64,000 nucleotides of DNA, from the NCBI GenBank assembly GCA_002964805.2, contig PUDQ02000102.1:186001-250000 (forward strand), read 5' to 3'. Origin of the DNA: Trametes villosa. Taxonomy: Eukaryota > Basidiomycota > Agaricomycetes > Polyporales > Polyporaceae. The position numbers were made by a program, and so were the translations under genes. This document shows, in pieces, positions 11,246 through 23,920 of the stretch (the stretch's first letter is position 1; each line of letters starts with the position of its first letter). The notes under the pieces were generated by a model. That model was given only the letters and a program-made list of their open reading frames with translations, ran no database searches and was not told the DNA's origin.

Positions 11246-13033
11246 CCGTTTGTGAACGACGGAGCAGGTTTCCCCTCGAAAACGTCGACTCGAGAGTCGC
11301 GCTGTGGCTTGCGGTCACGTGAAAACGCGTTGACCGGCGCGTCTTGGGCGCCAACGCCTTCTCTGCACTGACCACCACATCCTACACCTGCTTCTCTATC
11401 CGCTCTAGGCAGCCGCTGCCGACGCTGAAACTCGGGGAGGGGGGAGATATGCCCAAGGCATCAGCAGCGGACACTACTAGCAAGCAGGTCCAGCTCTTAG
11501 AGAGCAAGGTACGTCGCGTCTACTCGCGGAGTGCACTGGCCGTTCTCAGCATACACCCAGTTAAACAAGCTGCGATGGATCAACAACGACCTCAACAAGC
11601 AGATCTTTGACGCTTCTCACCGCGGGCATCGGCTTGCAGGGAAGCTCGGCTACCAGAGCCTCGAGGAGGCGGAGGCAGCCCTTGCCACCCAGGTCGCGCA
11701 GGACGGACAAAGCCAGCTCGAGCAGCTCAGCCAACACCCCAACGAGGAGCTCGCATCTCATGTCCAAGAGCTCCAGTCGGAGCTTCTTAAGCACATTAAC
11801 CTGGGCAAGACCACGCTCACCGCGTTGACCGATGCAGTAGAGGGGATGTCGGCGCTGCGCGACGAGAACGCGGCTCTCCGCGCTGAGCTCGGCAGGATAT
11901 CCGCCGTAACGGTTCAGGACACCCCTGCCCCCGCCCCGGCTCCCTCAGAGACCGACTACCTCCGTGAGGAGCTCGCCACCCTGCACAAGCAGTACGCCGA
12001 TCTGCAGGAGGCGAAGGCGCGAAGCGACGCCAAGCACGCGGAGGACTTCAGGCTCTGGCGAGGGTTCAAGGAGTGGCTCTTCGGGGAGGAACGCAGGGAG
12101 AACGAGGATACCGAGGAACCCGCGTCGAAGCGCAGGAAGTTAAGTTCGACGAGCGACGACAAAGAGAACGCCGGCAGTGTGAGTCCACATCGCCTTCCAG
12201 CTGCAGAGCGGGAGAGGCGGTTTGGCCATATCAAACGCCGGCTGCAACGGACGGGCCCTCGACTGGACGCAGACACGCCGACGCGGGCGCGGGCTTCAGG
12301 TGCGTGTGCTGTGTTCCAGTGAAGTTACGCTTGTTAATCCGTGGACAAGTAGCCCCGAAGACGTCTCGGAAAAAGACAGCCGTCTTAACGTCTCGGAACC
12401 TCAACTCCACATCTGCCCAGTCACCTCTTCCTATCTCGTCCACGTCGAAGCTAGCGGAAGCTCCCTCTCAGTTGTCGAAGAGCGGTGTTGGCAGCGATGC
12501 AACAGTTCCACACCCTGAGGTTCTCGCCTCGTCCGAGACAGAACCGGACTCGCAGCGTAAGCTCTTTCCAATCATGCTACCATGCATATACTAACATCTC
12601 ACAGCCATAGCGTACTTCTATCCCTCCACGGTTGATGTCACTGCGGTGCCCTCGACAATACCCCAGAAGCGACCGCGTCCGCCTGTCCTCGACCACGACT
12701 CATCGGAGACCGAGATCGAATCGCAGGGTATGTTCTTCCTCCTCCAGCAGATAGGTGTATCTCATAGATATCTCTAGCTCCGAGCTACTTCTTCCCGTCT
12801 CAAATGGAACCTGAGCCATCTGCGCGAATAACAAGCGCAACACCAAAGCCACAACCTGCGATTCGACGTGCTGCTCAGCTCTTCACCCCGGTCTCTGCAC
12901 CGCGGCCACAGCAGCGCCGAAAGGGCAAGGAGAACGCCAGGTCGTCTCCTGAGAATGCAGCTCCTCCCTCCGAGGTGTCATCTTCGGACCCGTTCCGCCG
13001 CACCAGGTGTTACCTGATACACCGATGTCTCTT
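11246..13033 (+). repeat. Segmental duplication, copy A (partner 24584-26365)
   Basis: By eye, this block matches 24584-26365 closely across promoter, exons and introns, with scattered substitutions and a few indels. The left edge is the shared CCGTTTGTGAAC. The right edge lies just after ATGTC..CTT, where copy A runs into unrelated GC-rich DNA while copy B goes on through the rest of the gene. Copy A lacks some 40 bases of copy B just before the right edge. Confidence 0.9.
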
Positions 13034-13079
13034 ATTCATGTGCATCACAGGACCGTCTCCCTGGTGTGCGCTTGTGTGA
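11449..13079 (+). pseudogene. SAE2/CtIP-like gene copy A, C-terminal domain lost
   Basis: This copy begins MPKASAADTTSKQVQLLESK and keeps the coiled-coil half (LNKLRWINNDLNKQIF, LREELATLHKQYADLQEAK) and every splice site of the intact copy through the exon starting near 12778. In that exon, after SSDPF, about 40 bases are missing. The reading frame shifts, and translation would end at 13079 after some 20 unrelated residues. The CtIP/SAE2 C-terminal domain is absent, because the duplicated block stops at 13033. In full-length relatives the N-terminal coiled coil gives oligomerisation, while the C-terminal domain activates the MRX/MRN nuclease, so this copy should lack end-resection activity. 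No other stop or frameshift is visible in the shared part. It may be a young pseudogene or a transcribed short form. Confidence 0.8.
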
Positions 13080-14179
13080 TATCCGGTGCTCCGTTTGCGC
13101 CCCTCGAGCGACACGCGGCGGGCGGGAGGATCGGTTGCGAGGGAGGGCGAATCTCCCGGATGGATTGGCGGACTCTGGACGGACGGTGTGTGCTACATAG
13201 GCGCACAGCGTGCTGGGCGGACAGTGTGTGGTGGTTGGCGCCGACCGCGCGTACTCGGTGGCCCGACAATGGCTGTTCGCGGCGAGGGGGCGACCCTTGC
13301 AACAGACGCCTGCGTCCGCGAACGGCCACGCGCGCCGCGCGCGCGATCTCACTCTCACTCTCGCGATCGTCGACTTCGACTGGTGCCCGCTCTCGTCTCT
13401 CTTCGTCGCGACCCGCCTGTGGTACACATATCGGCGCCCGCTCGTGCTCGATCCAACGACGTTCCGGCGCCCACAGCTTGCATCAAGATCGCCGCAGCCG
13501 CGACGAGCACTGCATCGCAAACATCCAGGTTGGCAACGGCGCCCGCTTGCCCCCGCATCGCACTCATCCATCTCCTCCCAGATCTCCGATCTCGAATCTG
13601 GTGCCTACGAGTCCGCCGCCCTCCGCCCTCGCGACCGGGATATCTGGTACTCATCTCGCAGCAGCCGGTACCGCGACGTCGGATCCCGCGCTCCACCCCA
13701 TCTCGGCGCCGCGCATGAGAGGCGCGCCTCCGCCGCCCTCGGGAAACCCCAGAACGCCACTACAGTACGACTCGGTGCGTCTGCTCGCTGCCCCAGCGAT
13801 CGCGCCGGGAGCTCACCGATGCTAGGAAGCCCGTCGGGGGCTACGTCACCAGGCAGGCGACCCCAGACGACGGCCGCCGCGCATTCCCATCGAGACGGCC
13901 CGCCCGTATTCGACGTCTAGAAAGCGCGCCGGGAGCTGCTCCGCGCGCGAGCGCAGAGGACCGGAACGGCACCCCGCGAACGCGCACTGGCCGCAGCAGG
14001 CGCGCCTCCGTGCTCAGCGTGGGAGCCACACAGGTCAGCTTCGCGTATCGCTTCCGCGGCGATGCGTGCTCAAGGCGCTTCCTCAGTGCTCGTTCTCCGT
14101 GCTCCCGGAACGAGGCCGGTAGTACCTAACAGCGAACAGTCGTAGGAAACCGCGGTGAGTATCTGCGCATGGAGCGAAA

Positions 14180-14690
14180 CGACTCGCTCACCTCCATCGT
14201 GCGGTACCGCAGGTCACAGACCAAACCGCCGCCTGCGCACTCCCAAGACGCGGCCGTTGGCCCCGGACATGTGTCGTCCCCCGAAGCGGCCGTAACGCGA
14301 CCGCACGGCGCCTCTGGGCGGCAGCGCGGACGGGGGAGGCTGCATACCTGCTCAATACCACAGGTGAGCTTCTCGTCTTTCCTCCTCTTCGGAGCTTCCT
14401 CACCGCGCGACTTCAGCCCTCGTCGTCTGTCCTCCGCGCTCCCGGTAGACACAATGAATGTAGTACGGTAAGTACCGGGCGTACGACTTGTAGCAGGCAG
14501 CAGAAAGAGCTCACCGAGTCGATCGCGCAGCACCAGAGGACGGCCCGCTCGCAGACCAGACCGCTGCACGCGGGCGCGTGCAGGACGCGGCTGTTGGTGC
14601 CGCCCCTCGTGCCGTCGGATGAACGCAGGGGGAGTGCATCGTCTCCGTTACCTCGATGTCCCTGTGCGATCTGTTGTGCATGGGACGGAG
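14180..14690. repeat. Degenerate tandem dimer, period about 337 bp
   Basis: ACAGACCAAACCGCC at 14215 recurs as GCAGACCAGACCGCT at 14551, and ACGCGGCCGTTGG at 14246 recurs as ACGCGGCTGTTGG at 14584. The spacing is 336-338 bases in both cases, so two diverged units lie head to tail. Unit edges cannot be fixed by eye. Confidence 0.5.
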
Positions 14691-15238
14691 GGGAGTCGTG
14701 CGCGGGAGGCGCGGTAGCTCGGACTCGGAGATGCTCGTGTTGTCTGGTATGGCGCAGCTCCGCGTTGAACTCGAGCGCGAACGCGGCGAAGAGAACCGCG
14801 GGTAGTGATACTAGGCGACCGCGACGGGAGGACGGAGGAGACACAGGACGACCACGCCGGACCAGATCCGGGAGCACGACCCGGCGCTCCGGACATCCTT
14901 GTCTGGGCGTATTGTGTTCATAGCCGCCGGCGCGGGCGCGCACCTCGCGCGAGGCCTACGGGATGGGAGAGACGTTCAGAATAGGCTCGCGGGAAGAGAA
15001 CGAAGCGTACGGGGAATGTACGTACAGCGAGGGCGCGTGCTACTGCTGAGGGGGCGCCGACAGCGTCCGGAAACGGGCACTTCGGTATCCTCGGTACCGC
15101 AACGGTAAGCGCTTCGTCTCTCACTGGTGACCACGCGTGTTCATGACGTCTCCCGAGACACTCAGTCTCCAGTCGGTCGTGTATGCTTTCGGAACGCGCC
15201 AACGGCCGGCAGCGCGCTAGACGGCGATGCGGAGGGCA

Positions 15239-16357
15239 CACAGCGTGAAGCGCCGGATTATGGTTCTGGAGCATCTCCGTCGGATCTTGGGATCCTTCAC
15301 CCATCCTGTAGACATTTCGCCCGGATTTCTATGGTTCCAGCATGGGTTTGCGATCATCACGTTCCCGTGGGATTTCAGCGACATTCCGTGCATATACCCC
15401 CGACATTCCTGGGTTATAGCATCTGAGGCAGGGCCCGGATGCATGCGCGCTGCCCGTCCGAATAATTTATTCCCGGCCTCTCTTGTGTTTGGATGTGATA
15501 TGTGCAAGCCCGTGGCTTTCAGATGAAACAAAAGTATATTTATACGTATAACGGCAGCAGGGGACGAATATGTACATCGTGGTTGTCGCGATACACCACC
15601 CGGCTGAGTGGCCTCCCGTGGGCGCCTCGAGATATAGCATATACTCACCTGCAGCCTCACCCCGTGCGCCCGCCTACAAGTACCTATAAGCACCAAATAT
15701 ATCAGCACACACATGACTGCCCTCTCGAACACGCGCAGAACATCCCGTGATACTGAAACGAACTTACCGTGGCTAACAGTCAGACACCGGCCAGCCTAGT
15801 AGTTCCCAGAGAGCAAGTAGTCGCCAGCCTAAGAGAGTCCCCTAGTAGCTGCCGAGACCAGATTCCAGAGGGAACAAGGCCACTAACGTCAAATGTGAGT
15901 GGTTCGGGAAAAGTGAGCATGGGCGGGGACGATATCGATATGTTGGGTTACTGCACTCACCCGATGGCCGAGCTTACCTTTGCTTACCTTTTGCGAGCTT
16001 AACAGCCACTACCGTACTCGCACCTGATCTCCATCCCGATTGATCCTGATGAGACGGGGTCATATGCACGCACGGGAAACAGGGTGAATGCGAGGTTGAT
16101 AGGCTGTCGGGGGGCGGAAATGGGAAAAGAGTCGACATCGTGGGGCGGAGCAAGATGGGGGTTCGTTATTTGCCCCCGTTTGTTGCTGACGTATACCTAG
16201 CCTAGAGAGAAATCCCCACAGCATCGCCAGAGTATCCACGTATCCTGTTGAGATTACAGGAAAAGGGAAATGTTCACAAAATGTCTGTAAGATCCGAACA
16301 GGATGCGCAGATTCGACAGCGATGCTCCGGCGTGACAATCCGGCGCTTCACGCTGTG
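15239..16357. mobile_element. Candidate relic DNA transposon with inverted ends
   Basis: A 21-base word at 15239-15259, reading CACAGCGTGAAGCGCCGG.. on the plus strand, recurs exactly as its reverse complement at 16337-16357. Similarity continues inward for perhaps 150 bases in patches (GATGCTCC, AAGATCCGA, GAAATCC.CAC on the reverse-complemented left side and on the right side). About 1.1 kb lies between, without a recognisable protein. This fits a non-autonomous element with long decayed terminal inverted repeats. Confidence 0.4.
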
Positions 16358-19300
16358 GCATCTGCACGCAGTGAGCCTCCACGCCCATATACAGGTCAAA
16401 AACTCACTTTATTCATGCAGAGACTCTGTCTGATGCCTCGCGCAAGCGTCGGGAGGCCACAAAGTGCGTAGGAGTAGACGTACTTGGCGTCGTGCGTGTT
16501 CTAGGACGACATGCGAGCGTTGTCAGAACGACGACGTGCGAGCACTGTTCGGCGTCGGCGAGGTACTGTGCATGCACGCGGCAGCGCGCCGGATCGCCTC
16601 CGCAGTGTGCCGGTACGTGGCGCGACCGCGCCCGCGGCGACGGAGCCTTATTCCCAGCGGAATGGTACGACCAGAGCGCCCCACAGTGAACGCGCTCGGA
16701 ACGCGACTTGTTGGCCGTCAGACTCATACAGGCTGACAGCCTGGGCTTCCGATGGCGAGGCGGGCGACTCACGAGACACCTGTCGGGCGACAGAGGCGGT
16801 CACGCCGGGTGTCCAAAACGGAAGTTGAGCGGGTGGGGACTGTGCGTACCTGAAGTGCGCGCGTGCGCGCTGCGAATGCGCCACGACCGGGTGCTGGAAG
16901 TGGGACGTCCGTTGGTGTTTCCGGGATGCGGGGTGGGGCGTTGCAGAGTGAGCACGATCTGAGAGGCGCAGGAGCCGGAAGTCTGACGCTTTGGGAGCAG
17001 TTGTCGTGAGCGGAGTGGTAATGCATGGGGGCGCATCCGGGCGACCTGCGCGCGAGCCGCGAGCATGCCGCGGGCTTCTCGAGACGGTGTGGTGGGCGTA
17101 CAGGTGGCAGGCGGTGTAACAGGACACGGGGGCAAGCGGGAGAGGAGGAGGGTGGTAGGAGGGTATGCCTGGGTGTACGGTCGAGACTGCCGTCTGTGAG
17201 CGATGTAACGGTGCTTCTGATGTGATACGCACTCACCGTTGTCCTGCGTGCGCAGTCCGCGCCATGCAATGCCCTCGCGGAATGCCGCGCGCGCGTCCCT
17301 GCTAACGCCGTGTGTGCGGCATGCTCTCCACGGCCTGCAGCTCCTTTAGGACCTCGCGAGAGGTAGGAACCGCTTCCGCGGCAAGCCCGCGCGGTGTGAG
17401 CGTAACTCGGGGAAGGAGAAGGACGGCAAGTCAGTGTCTGCACTCTAGAAGCCGGAGGCACTCACCCTGCGGCAGGTACTCTGCATCGCGCACTCTGCGC
17501 GGCCAACCATCCTAGGGTACCGGGCTTCCGGAGCGCACTACTGCGTGTTCACGCGACTAGGACGGGCGGTGCATGCCCTGGAAACCCGCTCCGGGAGTGT
17601 AGGTGAGTCGACCTAGGCCGGGAACAGCAGTGGATGGTCCCGGGCGGGCACAGGGCATGCAAATTGTGATTTGCGTACCTGTTCCATGCCCGGGCGAATG
17701 TGTAGCGCAGTGAACCTCGCCTGGTATGCCCTGACGAACACGCGAGGCGGGAGGGGCTCGCGGGACAGTGCCGCCCCAGCAACAGGCTGATGGGCGGCAC
17801 AACCGGGAGCAGGCTGCAGGGCGGCTACTGGGCCTGGTCTCCCACTCGCCATGGCCACAGACTGCCACGTCTCTGGCCCTGACAAGTGGGAGATCTTCCC
17901 CTGATGGCATGCCGCAGACTGGCTGCGGTCAGAAGATTCTTCTGCACCCGAAGCAAACCACACAATGGGGGCAATGTAAGAGGCCGGGGCAGGAGGAGAG
18001 TATTCACAAGCCTGAGAATGCTGGTTTGAGGGTAAATTCCCTCATAGCACCCTATAAAACTAATTAGACATCCATGTCATCGTAGGATAGCAGTGGAGAC
18101 GGCCAGACAGCGGGGGGACACTTCCGGGAGGGGCCTGTGCAAACCAGGCAGTCAGCATCTCAGATTGTACTAAGCGAGCTCGGTGTGCGACTGAACTCGG
18201 AAGCAAGCATCTGAATTTGCATTGAGGTATCTCGGAAGTTGGCGATCAGAGCAGTTAGGGACGACTGCGCGCATTTTCGGAAGCACATCACACTTCAGTA
18301 CTGTGGGAAGACTGATATGAGGTCGGGCTGCACACACTCACCCTTCCTGGCGCCTTGTGCACTCAAAATAATCGCATCTTTCACCTTACATGTACTACGG
18401 TGCTAGAAGTAGCACCGAGGCACAGAGCTCACACAGAAATCACACTCGGAATCACATCCGGAGAGGGAATGGGATTGGGGAGGAGCACAGGGACGGGCAG
18501 CAGCATGCGTGCTTCCCAGCCTAGTACCGCTCCACAAATCCAGCAGGAAGCGCGTCCCTCCTATTGGAAGCTTACTTCACCCCACCCCAAAACCCGAGAT
18601 TGATGACCGCGGGGAGGTCCTCGTCAATCGGAGCCATCGCGCGGAGACCGCTCGTAAGCGCCAACCCGAGCGCCCACGTCCTCCACGCGGACGGCATTCA
18701 GACTCCCAGATTACCGTAGTCGGTCGCATAATCATACCGTACAGCTCGCAGAGCGCCCGAGAAGGTGGTCCCTGAGTTTGGTGGCGGCGCGACCCAAGCA
18801 GAGGCCGTGGTCGAAGGTGCGAGCGTGTGCACCAGGTGAAGGTCCAGATAACGGTTTCCCAATCGGGGGCAAGTCGTTCGCACAGTGCGCACCTGCGCAG
18901 AACAGAGTCCAACAGAAGGGAGCATGCCGGCGGCCTCAATATTACAACCAGGGACAACATATGGTAGCGTGCAGAGAACTATGCGAGGGCGGGAGGCTGC
19001 GGGACAGGTCTAGAACGACTCCTCAATCGGGTCCTCCGGCAGCTCGCCGTGCAGCCGCCTCGGAGGCAGGGTGGCGCTCTCCTCGCACTCAGCGGCCTCG
19101 ACGACGCTTGCGCGGGCCTGTACTTGTGCGACTCAGCGTCCGCGGCCCGCACGCGACGCTTCCCAATGTCGTTCCGGACCGACCTTCACAGCTCGCAGCC
19201 TGGAAACCCTTGTACCACATCGTGTTCCTACGGCGGGCGACGATGCAGCCGTACGACGCGAGCGTACTGCGCAGGTAGAATCGATCCTTCTCGCAACATG

Positions 19301-19859
19301 GAAGACGCGTGCATCCGGCGAGCAGCCCTGCAGCGAAATATATGTTTGGGAGGACACCTTGCGCCACCACCAACTCGGGCGCGTGGCTGAACGATGTTCA
19401 CGCGAGGTATACTGCAAGATTACAGCGCGCACTGAGTATCAGCGCGCGGACGGTCTCTTTACGAGTATAGACGTCACGATACACACCTTACGCGTCCGTT
19501 TATCGCGTACGCGGGGAGTGCGTCTGGTACAGCGGATGAACGGAGGGGCGAGGGCCTACTCGGGGGTGCAGCGGCGCGCGTTCCGGTTCCGGCGAGATAC
19601 GAAAATAACAGGTCTTGAGGACAGCGCGTCGGGCTTGGGTGAATGCATCTCGAGACGCATGCAAAACAGCCGTGTGTGCACCAACGCGTATGTAGGGGGA
19701 AGCCTCCGACGAGCTGGTATTAGAGTCCCAGGGACCGGGTGGCAGCTACTACATCCGTGTTTGCGCCGGTGTTCGCAAAAGGAATGAAAGCACGTACTAT
19801 ACGATTTCCACTGAACTGAGGACCAGCTCGTGTGTGCTACGAGGCACGTTGAGCTCGCG

Positions 19860-20450
19860 CCACGAGCTGCAGAAGGTTAGTCGGAAACTGCACATGCAGC
19901 CCGCCTCCGATTGCGAGTACGCTATCGAGCGGGATATGCAGTGCCTCAGGATGCGGCGGCATGCTACACTCCGGATTCACCGCCTGGTACAGGCAGAACA
20001 GATATTTATGGGTGTCCGTGCACGCGTCGATGCCACTGCCGATACTCACCGGAGGATCGCACGAAAGGTGCAGAAACTCGGAAGCTGCCGCCGCGAAATA
20101 GTGCTCAACGTTGAATGAAAGCGCGGCACTCACCGTCTACAACTCGCAAAGCAGCAAGAATCCTGCGATTTCTCGCGCGACTGCCTGCAGGAAACTAGTT
20201 AGAAACAGGCCGAGCGAACGGTCTTGAGTACGCCAACGCGCGGGGTGTGGAGTGTCTCCGGACGCGGCATGCTACACTGTAAGTCCGCCGCCCCGCGCTG
20301 GCGGAACCACGCCAATTGTCGAGGCTCGCACTCAGTAATGCCGCGGCCAGTGTGCGCGATGGTACACAAAGGGGCGCATCCTAATTGTACAGAGGCTGCC
20401 GCCGCGAATATACGCAGCCCATGGGAAACGCGGGACTCACCGTCTACGCC
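19860..20450. repeat. Degenerate tandem dimer, period about 308 bp
   Basis: GGCATGCTACACT at 19958 recurs at 20267, and ACTCACCGTCTAC at 20128 recurs at 20435; GCTGCCGCCGCGAA also lies in both units. Spacings of 307-309 bases show two diverged head-to-tail units. On the minus strand both units translate to a similar peptide core (FAAAAS... and CSMP..E.LH.P), which may be the trace of a decayed coding repeat. Confidence 0.5.
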
Positions 20451-22984
20451 TCGGCCCAAGGTAGGCATCCCGTCGGGCAGGGTCTTGTTCGCATTCGTGC
20501 ACGCCGTGCGCACCGGCCAGAGCATTGTATTTCGTTCTCTGCTCGTACACCGTCAGTCGATGCGACTACACGCAGCACCGAGTCGTGCTACCAGCCCAGG
20601 ACCGTCCCACAGGACGAGCTCGTTCGGCCACAGATGCGCAATCTTCTAGTACGCGTCCGGCCTGTCTGGATCTGCGCACAGCACCAACGGCGTGCTGTGC
20701 AAAGAGCCTGCACGTACAAAGTTCGGACACTGCCCTCTGAAGGCAACGAACGGCCTGCACGCGCCGCTCTCCGTCCTCGCAACCCAGCCGTGCCGGCTCG
20801 TTCTCCACGCACCTCGTTCTCCAGCCACGCCGTCCGGGGACCCACCGTTTACGCCGCAGATATGCACGCCGCGCCGGCCCCTCTGAAAGAGCGTGTTCGA
20901 CTCGCGCAGAGGCACTGCGAGCCTGCGTCCCGAGCCGCAGATTCCTCCCTACCTGCCCTAGCTCCGTACGAGCACCTCCGCGGGCTCACAACGCACTCAA
21001 AACATAACACCCACCTGCAAGCCCTGTCTCCGCGTCCGGAGTGCACGTTCAGGCGGGCGCACGCCTCCCCGCGACCCCGCGCGCATCATGCGCAGCGGGT
21101 CGATCTCCCACCTCCCATCTTGGATCTCCCGGCGCCCGCGCCCGCTACGCGAGCCCTCCGACGATCACCCACGCAGGACCGCGCCGCGCGAGCCCGCTCA
21201 CCTGCTCGCGACGCGCTCTGCCCGTTCTCCCGGAACCGGGCTCCAGGGGCACACCCCTCCGTCCATTGTCCCTCGTCCCAGAGCCCCGGGCGTGTGTCGT
21301 CCGCGCCCGTCGCGCGTTTCATCCGCGTCCTGCTCCGTGCATATTGGCCGTCTCCCGTCCCTGAGACGGGTGCGAGGGTGGGTCGCGCGGCCGGGTGTCC
21401 GGTTTGTACGTCGCGCGGGTGCGGTCGTCCGTGCTCGTCGCGAGGGACGAGTTCCGGCATGAAATTAGTGTCCCGCCGACGAGATGCACGGCGCGCTGTC
21501 GGCGGGCGGGGCCCTCGAGTCTGCGCTCAGACGACTGTGTCCGACGTCCCAAACGGGTGCGCGCTGGGAGGCAGAACTTTGAGTGAGTTTGCGAACACAG
21601 GAACCGGCCGAACCCTACGGACGCAGTGCGTACCGGGCTCGTCCTGGTACAGGCTGCACAGCAGACGACCAGGGCCTTACGCGAGAACGCGCGGCCGCCC
21701 TCTGCGTTGCGTCCCTGCCCCGGTAGTCGCCTTGGCGAGCGTCGCCGACTCGCCCGGGCGCCGTCCCGCCTCGCCTCGCGTTGAGATACTGGGTGATGGG
21801 TTGAGAGGGACGGTTTCGGGGTGCACGCACGGCTGGTCCGTGCGTGCGTCAGCGCGGCGAGCGGATTAAAAGGCGGGCGCGGAGCTCACCGTCCTCCATC
21901 TCATCTTCCCATCCACCGCCGACCCGCTCGTTCGAGCCGACTTGCGGAGTCCCACCCCGCTTTGCCTCTCCTCGCCGTCGTCGTCCTCGGCACCGTCGTC
22001 GGCCATGGGTATGTGCCGCTCTCCACTGGGGCTCCTCGCCGCTCACCGGTGTGCTTGGGCGTGCCAGGCGACTCCCGGGCACCCTTCTGCGCCGCGGCCT
22101 GACGCAGGGCTGGTGTGAGGCTTGACTGCGCCTGCCAGACGCCTGTGAGTGGCTTGACGCAATGGTCCGGGTGTATACGCTTACCAGACGCGTCTGTAGG
22201 CCCCGCAGATCGTGCGACGTCTCGAGCCTGGCCCGCAGACGCGTAGCACGTCGCGACGGCCCGCCCATCTGCCGCCCCACCCTCTCTCCGTCTGGCCCTC
22301 GTCTCCAGCTCCCGACGGCCCCGTTGCTTCCGGCGTGCGCATCGTGAAGCCGAAGCCCCCGACACGCTTTCGCCCGCACAACCCGCCGCATACCACTCCC
22401 GGCACACCCGTCGCGGTCGACGTCCCGCCTCGGCACGACGAGTCTGACACATGGTAAGTCAGCTACTGCCGGAATCATACGCATTCCTGACGTACTTGTT
22501 CCCCCAGCGCGCGATCCCGCCTTCACGATTCGCACAGCGGCCTCCCCGACGCACAGCGGCCGGTGGGCGCCGCCACAGGGCGTAGTCCTCGCAGGGGGTT
22601 CACGCCGACTCGGAGGCAGCCGGCGGCCGAGGAGGTGAGCCGTCGCACCCGCTCTTCTCGGAGCGAGCCAGCGCTGACCGTGCCCGTCGTGACTTCAGCG
22701 CAGCTGCCGATGCACCCGCAGTGCCGTCCAATCGCATACGCCGGCGGCGTGCGCGCCGCGAGTGCACGTGCGTGTCTGCACGCGTGCAAGTGACTCTGTG
22801 CGCGAGGAGGTAAGCTCCGTGCGGACGAGACGCAGCCGCACACGGCCATCCATCCTCCTCTCGGCGCTCGACAATGAGGCACACCATGCGAGTGTGTAGA
22901 CGGCGCGCACGGCCGGCCGCGCGCGATGCCCTGGGCGTGGAGGGCGGATACCACTCGGCGCGCCCGCGACACACCGCCGGTGGC

Positions 22985-23920
22985 CGGTTTCCCGACCGCC
23001 CCCGATCCGGCTCAGAACTCGCATGCCGGCGAGGAGACGTCCATAGACACATCGCGTGCGGGTGGCCGCGCGCGAAACACCGTGTGGCGCGGCGGAGAGG
23101 GCGGAAGCAGGGGGCGCGAGGTGGGCGCTTAGCGGAATCGCATGAATCGCGACGTTTTGGGTGTGGGAAAATGTCGTCGGCGCGCCGCGGGAAGTGGGTC
23201 GTCTGGCTCGTATAGTGTAGTGTATCTGTAGCGTGTGTTTATCAGGGTGTAAATGGAGGAGATGCGAGAGGTACGGACGAGTTTGCGCCGCCCGGCCCCG
23301 AGTGTCCCGGAAAACGACTTGTTCCCGGCGTGCTCCCGGCTTCGTTCGTAGATGCGGGACAGTTCTATGCCACGAGCGTTATAGTCAACAAGAATCAAGG
23401 GACTAGCACGCACCTGGAGCGCGCGGCGACGCACCCGGTGCCGTCCGCCCCTGCCCATGCCCATGAAATGCCGCCATTGGACGGCTTCTTCGACCTCCTC
23501 CGATCCGGCTCAAACTGCGCGTGTGGCCCGATAGGTGTACGTGGAGGCGTCGCATGTGGTCGGCCGTGCGCGGCGGGGCGTGTGGCGAGGTGCAGAGAGC
23601 GGGTTATGTGGACAGATGGGCGCCTAACGAACCCCATGAATTGCGATGTTTTGGACCGTCGAAAAAGACGTCGGCGCGCCGCTAGGAGCAAATTTCCTGG
23701 CTCGAGATGTGTTGCATACCTGGGATATCTGTGCGTGAGCGCGAGATTATGGGAAATGCGAGAGACACGGACCGTTTTGTGATGTCCGTCCCCGAGTTTC
23801 CCAGATAGCGACGTGTTCCCGGCGTGCTGTCGGCTGCGTTCATCGATGCATGGTAGACCTAAACCCAGCGCGTCAGGGAGAGAAGAAAGGGAGCGACAAG
23901 CACGCACCTTGGGCGCACAG
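22985..23920. repeat. Degenerate tandem dimer, period about 495 bp
   Basis: Landmarks recur at constant distance: CGATCCGGCTCA near 23003 and 23501, CATGAAT at 23141 and 23635, and GTTCCCGGCGTGCT at 23321 and 23815. Spacings are 494-498 bases. Two whole units of about half a kilobase are visible, with weaker traces upstream near 22800 and downstream near 24050-24230. Confidence 0.55.

Noticed and set aside
13007..13920. Long overlapping frames just after the truncated SAE2/CtIP copy
   Set aside because: Three frames are open at once, all Arg/Ser/Pro-rich; no recognisable protein. The first is only the frameshifted end of copy A.
20385..21869. 494-codon open frame on the plus strand
   Set aside because: Arg/Pro/Ala/Ser-rich, overlapped by long frames on the other strand, no domain, no start context; it follows from high GC content and lies over decayed repeats.
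21849..22535. 228-codon open frame on the minus strand
   Set aside because: Same composition bias, low complexity, and long plus-strand frames overlap it; no splice or family support.
19860..23920. CRISPR-like array in the repeat region
   Set aside because: Units are hundreds of bases long, diverged, and only two per place; the genome is eukaryotic.
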